A DNA stretch of 16,889 nucleotides from Promethearchaeota archaeon. Lineage in GTDB: Archaea; Asgardarchaeota; Lokiarchaeia; Sigynarchaeales; SOKP01. The DNA is taken from the NCBI GenBank assembly GCA_016839655.1, contig JAEOTW010000173.1, positions 1 through 16,889 on the forward strand, read 5' to 3'. Every line of letters starts with the position of its first letter. Within the stretch, counting starts at the first letter, position 1. Both the position numbers and the translations under genes were made by a program. Positions 13,396-16,889 of this stretch are shown piece by piece. Below the pieces are notes generated by a model. It was not told where the DNA came from and did no database searches. It saw nothing but the letters and a program-made list of their open reading frames with translations.

Positions 13396-13965
13396 TTAGC
13401 CTGGTGTATATTGGATTTTTAATTCTTCTTTTTCTTGTTCATTATCATATAGATGAAACCAATCCCATATTTTTAGAGCAAAATCTGAGAAAGCGAAACC
13501 CTTTGCTGTTATTATATTACCATCTCGAATTGCTCTTTTTTCTACATAGGTTTCCCTTGGGAAAGGATCTTCCTCATTTACTTCTTCATAGGATTGAGGA
13601 TCTCTAGTTGTTGTATATTTTTTCCCATTCAATATACCACTTTTAGCCAGAAATTCAGGCCCAGCACATATTGCGGCCAACAATTTCTTTTTGGTATTTA
13701 ATCGATTAATTAAATCCTTTAATTCAGGTTTGAAAATTCTTGTTCCTCCTCCTGGAATTATCATACCTTCAATATCTTTTAAATCAGAAACTTCAGAAAC
13801 TTTCATGTCTGGTATAATTTTTAATCCGCCAGAGCTATATATTAATTCATTATCGTACGCTGTATATATTATCTTGAAATTATCAGCTTCATTTATACCT
13901 GAACATGTAAGTACTGTTTCAAAATCAGCAAAACCATCATAAATAAAACATAAAACTTTTTTCAT
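13396..13965 (-). CDS. DJ-1/PfpI family protein (class I amidotransferase fold)
   Basis: 189 residues with the DJ-1/PfpI layout: KVLCFIYDGFADFE (Glu16, the residue that pairs with the nucleophile), GMIIPGGG (67-74), and the nucleophile elbow AAICAGPEFLAKSGILNG with Cys100. ITAKGFAFSDFAL follows near the end. Members act as deglycase/glyoxalase-like stress proteins, chaperones or small amidases; which applies here cannot be told. GAGGAG five bases before the ATG is a good ribosome site. It converges with the regulator gene, with 17 bases between their stops. Confidence 0.9.
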   Translation of the reverse strand: MKKVLCFIYDGFADFETVLTCSGINEADNFKIIYTAYDNELIYSSGGLKIIPDMKVSEVSDLKDIEGMIIPGGGTRIFKPELKDLINRLNTKKKLLAAICAGPEFLAKSGILNGKKYTTTRDPQSYEEVNEEDPFPRETYVEKRAIRDGNIITAKGFAFSDFALKIWDWFHLYDNEQEKEELKIQYTPG

Positions 13966-13991
13966 TTTATCTCCTCATCAATTAATATTGG

Positions 13992-14346
13992 TTAGTACCT
14001 TGTGATTTGTGCTAAGTTCGAGATCATATTTATACTTTTATCTATTAACTGAAGTAATTCTTGAAATCTATTTAATTCTAAATTTAATGACACATTGCAA
14101 ACCTCTATCCATTAAACTTGAGATACTAGGTTTCTAAAACCCTCTTTCAATTCTGAAGGTCTATGAGGTTTTTTTAAATCTTCGCTTGATCATATCACTA
14201 TAACCAAACCCACAAGGTGTAGTTCGGAAATCCTCTACTTTCTGCAAAATATTACTCTCACGTTTGATATTTTGCCTTTTTATAGCTTCTTGGAGCTTTT
14301 TTTTTTTCGAATTGTTAAAGATCTTTACCATTGCAGTATAACTCAT
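13992..14346 (-). pseudogene. Broken gene of unknown family (one frameshift, one stop)
   Basis: A 61-residue frame runs from ATG 14346 to 14161 (MSYTAMVKIF...DMIKRRFKKTS). Removing one A from the A7 run (plus strand 14169-14175) lets it continue as KKPHRPSELKEGFRNLVSQV to a TAA at 14112-14114. The same frame then goes on as WIEVCNVSLNLELNRFQELL...NLAQITRY to a TAA at 13992. The frames have protein-like composition throughout. The start has no Shine-Dalgarno. It lies 29 bases after the TPR gene. No family is recognised. The alternative is a short real gene plus non-coding DNA. Confidence 0.4.
14099..14171. repeat. Nested inverted repeats within the broken gene
   Basis: AAACCTC (14099-14105) and GAGGTTT (14165-14171) enclose a smaller hairpin GGTTT-CTA-AAACC (14129-14141). 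On the plus strand the outer repeat ends in T7. It may be chance, or a convergent terminator structure. Confidence 0.25.
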
Positions 14347-14375
14347 TATTAATTAATAAATTGTCTAAAAAATGA

Positions 14376-16886
14376 TTAAGATTGTTTTTCTAATTCATCT
14401 ATCTCGGCTATTTGTTTTTCTTTTTTCTCATACCATTCCTTTCTCATCTCTATATCGCAAAAACAAGTATTTGTCGATTTTAACCCTTCTTCTAAAGCTT
14501 CTCGTGCTAAATCGTATTTTCCTAATTCTTTATAACATATTGCCATCTGGAAATATGAATTATAGGAATACCATCCAAATGGTTCAAGTTCTAATGCTTT
14601 CTGAATCTCTTCAAGTGCTCTCTCATATTCGCCGAATTCAGTTAATATTTCTCCAAAAGAATCGTGAAAATTACCATCCTCTGGATCTAGGTTTGTTAAT
14701 TTCTCTCCTCCTTCTATAGCTTCTTTTTTATTGCCTAGATATAAATGGAAATAAATTTTATTATTAAGGAGGTCAAGATTATCAGGGTCTTTCTCTAACA
14801 ACTTGTCGACAATCTCCAAAGCTTCATCAAGCCTATTCATTTTTTTGTATATAAATGCTTTATGCACTAATAGATCCTTTTCCTTTTCCGGAAAGTTTTC
14901 AAGATTTTCATCAAGCACTTTAACTGCTGATTCATAATCTTCTTGATGAAAAAGAATTTTAGATTTGTAAAATACTGAACTCAGATCTTTCGAATCTAAT
15001 TCTAACGCAGTATTAATTGCTTCGAGTGCTTCATCATATTTATTTAAACGTCTTAAGATGAGACTTTTAAATTGATAATACTTTTCTTTATTCTTTTTAT
15101 CTGGATCTAAGTCAATAGCTTTATCAATATCATCTAAGACTCGATCGACTCCCCTTTTATCAATCCCTAATTCATAAATAATTTTGTAACCTGAGACTAA
15201 GGCTTTTGTCAAGTAGGACATTGGGTGATCATGATATTTGGATCTTAACTTTTTACTTGCTTGATTTGCTCTCTCAAAATTGCCAATTGTGAGATAACAA
15301 TAAATCAGTATTAAGTAATAAGATATATTAGAATTTTCATCTTTTTCATTAAGAAATGGTTGTATTTCAGTATTTAGTAAGTCTATCGCTTCTTGATATC
15401 TATTAAATACAGATAATAAGATTGCTTTCAAAAAGTGTTCATTTTCATCATCAACTTCTGACTCAATCTCACTGTAGATTTTCTTTAAAATATCATCAGA
15501 TTTCTTCTTTTTAATAGAAGATTTAGAATCTTCAAATAATTTCATAATTTTAGGAGATGAAAAAAGTGGGATAGTCTTCAATATAGAAAAATCAATGTAA
15601 TACATATGCTCTGGGCGCTCAGTCATTTCTGTTTGTGTGCTAATGGATTGAAATCCATCAGGGATATTTCTCCACGCAACACCTTCTAATTTATCAATTG
15701 TATCAATTAATTTTCTCTCTGTTTCTATCTTATATGCTAAATATTTAATATAATTAGGAAGAAAATTTTGTATTGCACCTTTTAACTCTTGATTAAATAA
15801 ATTATCACAGATCTCTTCTAAAATTGCTGCAACTGTATAATTTAAGCTCAATGGCGTACAACAACCTGGAGTATTTTGATACAATTTGTTTAAATAGGTA
15901 AATTTAGTAATGTGGTCCTCAGTAACTGCACTCAGAACTTTCTCTAACTTCTCATTTGCCTGAAAATAATAGATTCTATTTTCTGAAGTTCTCAATTGGA
16001 AAAATTTATTTTTATAGACGTCCTTTTCTACAATTTGACGTATGTTAAACTTAAGATCTAATAAATCAATTTTATACTCCTCTGAAAATTCCTCGGGTGA
16101 AATATAAAATGGATACTGATTTGGATGATTCATTGATAGTAATAACAATACTTTATTGAAGTCTTCCTCTGAATCTAAGGATCCTTTTAGATTAGCAAAA
16201 GGTAATTTTAAAACATTATTCAAAAATCGAAATTTAATATCTCCATCTTCTATTTTATACTTCTCAAAGAATGAAATAGTTTTTTTTGTTATTTCTTCTA
16301 TTCGCTTACTTTCTTCATTTAAGATTGATTGGCGATCTAAGTCGTATAATTTTAACATCCTTGAATATTCTGATTTCCCTTTTTGAGTAATTCGATACTC
16401 TTTATTCTCCTTTCTAATTATTTCCCGCTTTAAAAGTTCATTCAAATTCTTAGATAAACTGGATTGATTAATTCTAAGAGGATCATCAATAAAATCTGAC
16501 CATTTACAAAACGTATTGTTATATACCATCCAGAGAATCCAATGATCATAATTCCTGTCGCCTGTTATAGCTTCTGGAGGAAAATTTAGTTTTCTTTCCC
16601 CTTCTTTTTCTCGAGATAATCTATTATATCTCTCGGCACCTTTAACAGTAATTTTATATACTCCCCTTTCTATTTTCTCAATATATTCTTCAACCATTAA
16701 AGATTTCAAATAATATGATAATGTAGATTGTGGAATACTAACAGGTTCTTCTTTAAAATTAGACCATTCAACAACATCATTATTTTGAAGCATCCAAAGG
16801 ATAACATGCTCAATGTTTGGACGCTCAAAACCTATTTGGCTGTAGATTTCTTCAGGTGGATAATTAATTTCTTGAGTTCGACTCAT
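14376..16886 (-). CDS. Tandem winged-helix plus TPR protein
   Basis: 836 residues from an ATG three bases inside the window edge; a start further upstream cannot be excluded. Residues 10-90 and 103-177 are two copies of one winged-helix unit: HVILWMLQNNDVVEWSNF and HWILWMVYNNTFCKWSDF, each followed by a helix-turn-helix (IPQSTLSYYLKSL, INQSSLSKNLNELL) and a wing ending in an ITxKG strand. A helical middle (about 180-480) contains a Cys pair (TPGCCTPL). From about 485 to 825 there are TPR repeats, clearest at ALEAINTALELDSKDLSSVF, ALEIVDKLLEKDPDNLDLL and ALEEIQKALELEPFGWYSY. Such proteins are common in low-GC archaea and suggest ligand- or protein-sensing DNA-binding regulators. No partner gene is visible. 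Confidence 0.85.
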   Translation of the reverse strand: MSRTQEINYPPEEIYSQIGFERPNIEHVILWMLQNNDVVEWSNFKEEPVSIPQSTLSYYLKSLMVEEYIEKIERGVYKITVKGAERYNRLSREKEGERKLNFPPEAITGDRNYDHWILWMVYNNTFCKWSDFIDDPLRINQSSLSKNLNELLKREIIRKENKEYRITQKGKSEYSRMLKLYDLDRQSILNEESKRIEEITKKTISFFEKYKIEDGDIKFRFLNNVLKLPFANLKGSLDSEEDFNKVLLLLSMNHPNQYPFYISPEEFSEEYKIDLLDLKFNIRQIVEKDVYKNKFFQLRTSENRIYYFQANEKLEKVLSAVTEDHITKFTYLNKLYQNTPGCCTPLSLNYTVAAILEEICDNLFNQELKGAIQNFLPNYIKYLAYKIETERKLIDTIDKLEGVAWRNIPDGFQSISTQTEMTERPEHMYYIDFSILKTIPLFSSPKIMKLFEDSKSSIKKKKSDDILKKIYSEIESEVDDENEHFLKAILLSVFNRYQEAIDLLNTEIQPFLNEKDENSNISYYLILIYCYLTIGNFERANQASKKLRSKYHDHPMSYLTKALVSGYKIIYELGIDKRGVDRVLDDIDKAIDLDPDKKNKEKYYQFKSLILRRLNKYDEALEAINTALELDSKDLSSVFYKSKILFHQEDYESAVKVLDENLENFPEKEKDLLVHKAFIYKKMNRLDEALEIVDKLLEKDPDNLDLLNNKIYFHLYLGNKKEAIEGGEKLTNLDPEDGNFHDSFGEILTEFGEYERALEEIQKALELEPFGWYSYNSYFQMAICYKELGKYDLAREALEEGLKSTNTCFCDIEMRKEWYEKKEKQIAEIDELEKQS

Positions 16887-16889
16887 AAA

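Noticed and set aside
14372..14719. Plus-strand 115-residue frame near the end of the TPR gene
   Set aside because: Antisense to clear TPR repeats; Leu/Ser-rich composition follows from the reverse complement of Glu/Lys codons.

Overview
The window is very AT-rich DNA from an archaeon. The direct evidence is two tRNA genes interrupted by introns that fold into archaeal bulge-helix-bulge (BHB) splice motifs, Shine-Dalgarno plus TATA-like start regions, oligo-T terminators and many small zinc-ribbon proteins. Composition, an SPFH/NfeD membrane cluster and a protein resembling the eukaryotic BRO1 domain (ALIX/Bro1 family) point towards a Loki-like Asgard archaeon. That placement is inference; no single marker here proves it.

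Layout. (1) 1-2411, plus strand: the 3' part of a long helical protein with a BRO1-like core, then a membrane-anchored winged-helix protein 13 bases later. (2) 2597-3019: a small Arg-rich membrane protein with a zinc ribbon. (3) 3087-3352, minus: tRNA-Thr(GGT) with two introns at unusual places and tRNA-Met(CAT) with one. (4) 3466-4152, minus: a YhhN/TMEM86-type lysoplasmalogenase-like membrane protein, divergent from an MFS transporter (4367-5644) whose leader carries interlocking inverted repeats. (5) 5680-8318, plus: a redox/stress cluster of a flavin reductase-like protein, a Cys-rich DUF3795 protein, two tandem pyridoxamine-oxidase-like split-barrel proteins and a MarR regulator. (6) 12287 down to 8345, minus: a membrane-scaffold cluster of a zinc-ribbon membrane protein, an NfeD/YuaF-like protein with a very long Asp-Val/Ile repeat, a small tail-anchored protein, a flotillin-like SPFH protein, then a beta-carbonic anhydrase with a basic tail. 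(7) 12288-12637: an AT-rich divergent control region with repeated ATATAT-N2-ATATAT dyads, then a two-copy ribbon-helix-helix-like regulator. (8) 13396-16886, minus: a DJ-1/PfpI protein, a broken gene, and an 836-residue protein with two N-terminal winged helices and a TPR array.

How it may fit together. In the scaffold cluster the SPFH and NfeD-like proteins are a known pairing (as in bacterial YuaF-FloT and YqiJ-YqiK). The NfeD-like protein has an acidic repeat predicted to face the cytoplasm, and the carbonic anhydrase beside it ends in a basic, Pro-rich strand-like tail, so docking is conceivable. The flavin/PPOX/MarR genes look like one regulated unit for flavin-linked redox chemistry. 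The main items for follow-up are the BRO1-like gene pair, the three non-canonical tRNA introns, the Asp repeat/basic tail pair, the MFS leader, and two apparent one-base frameshifts in A-runs.
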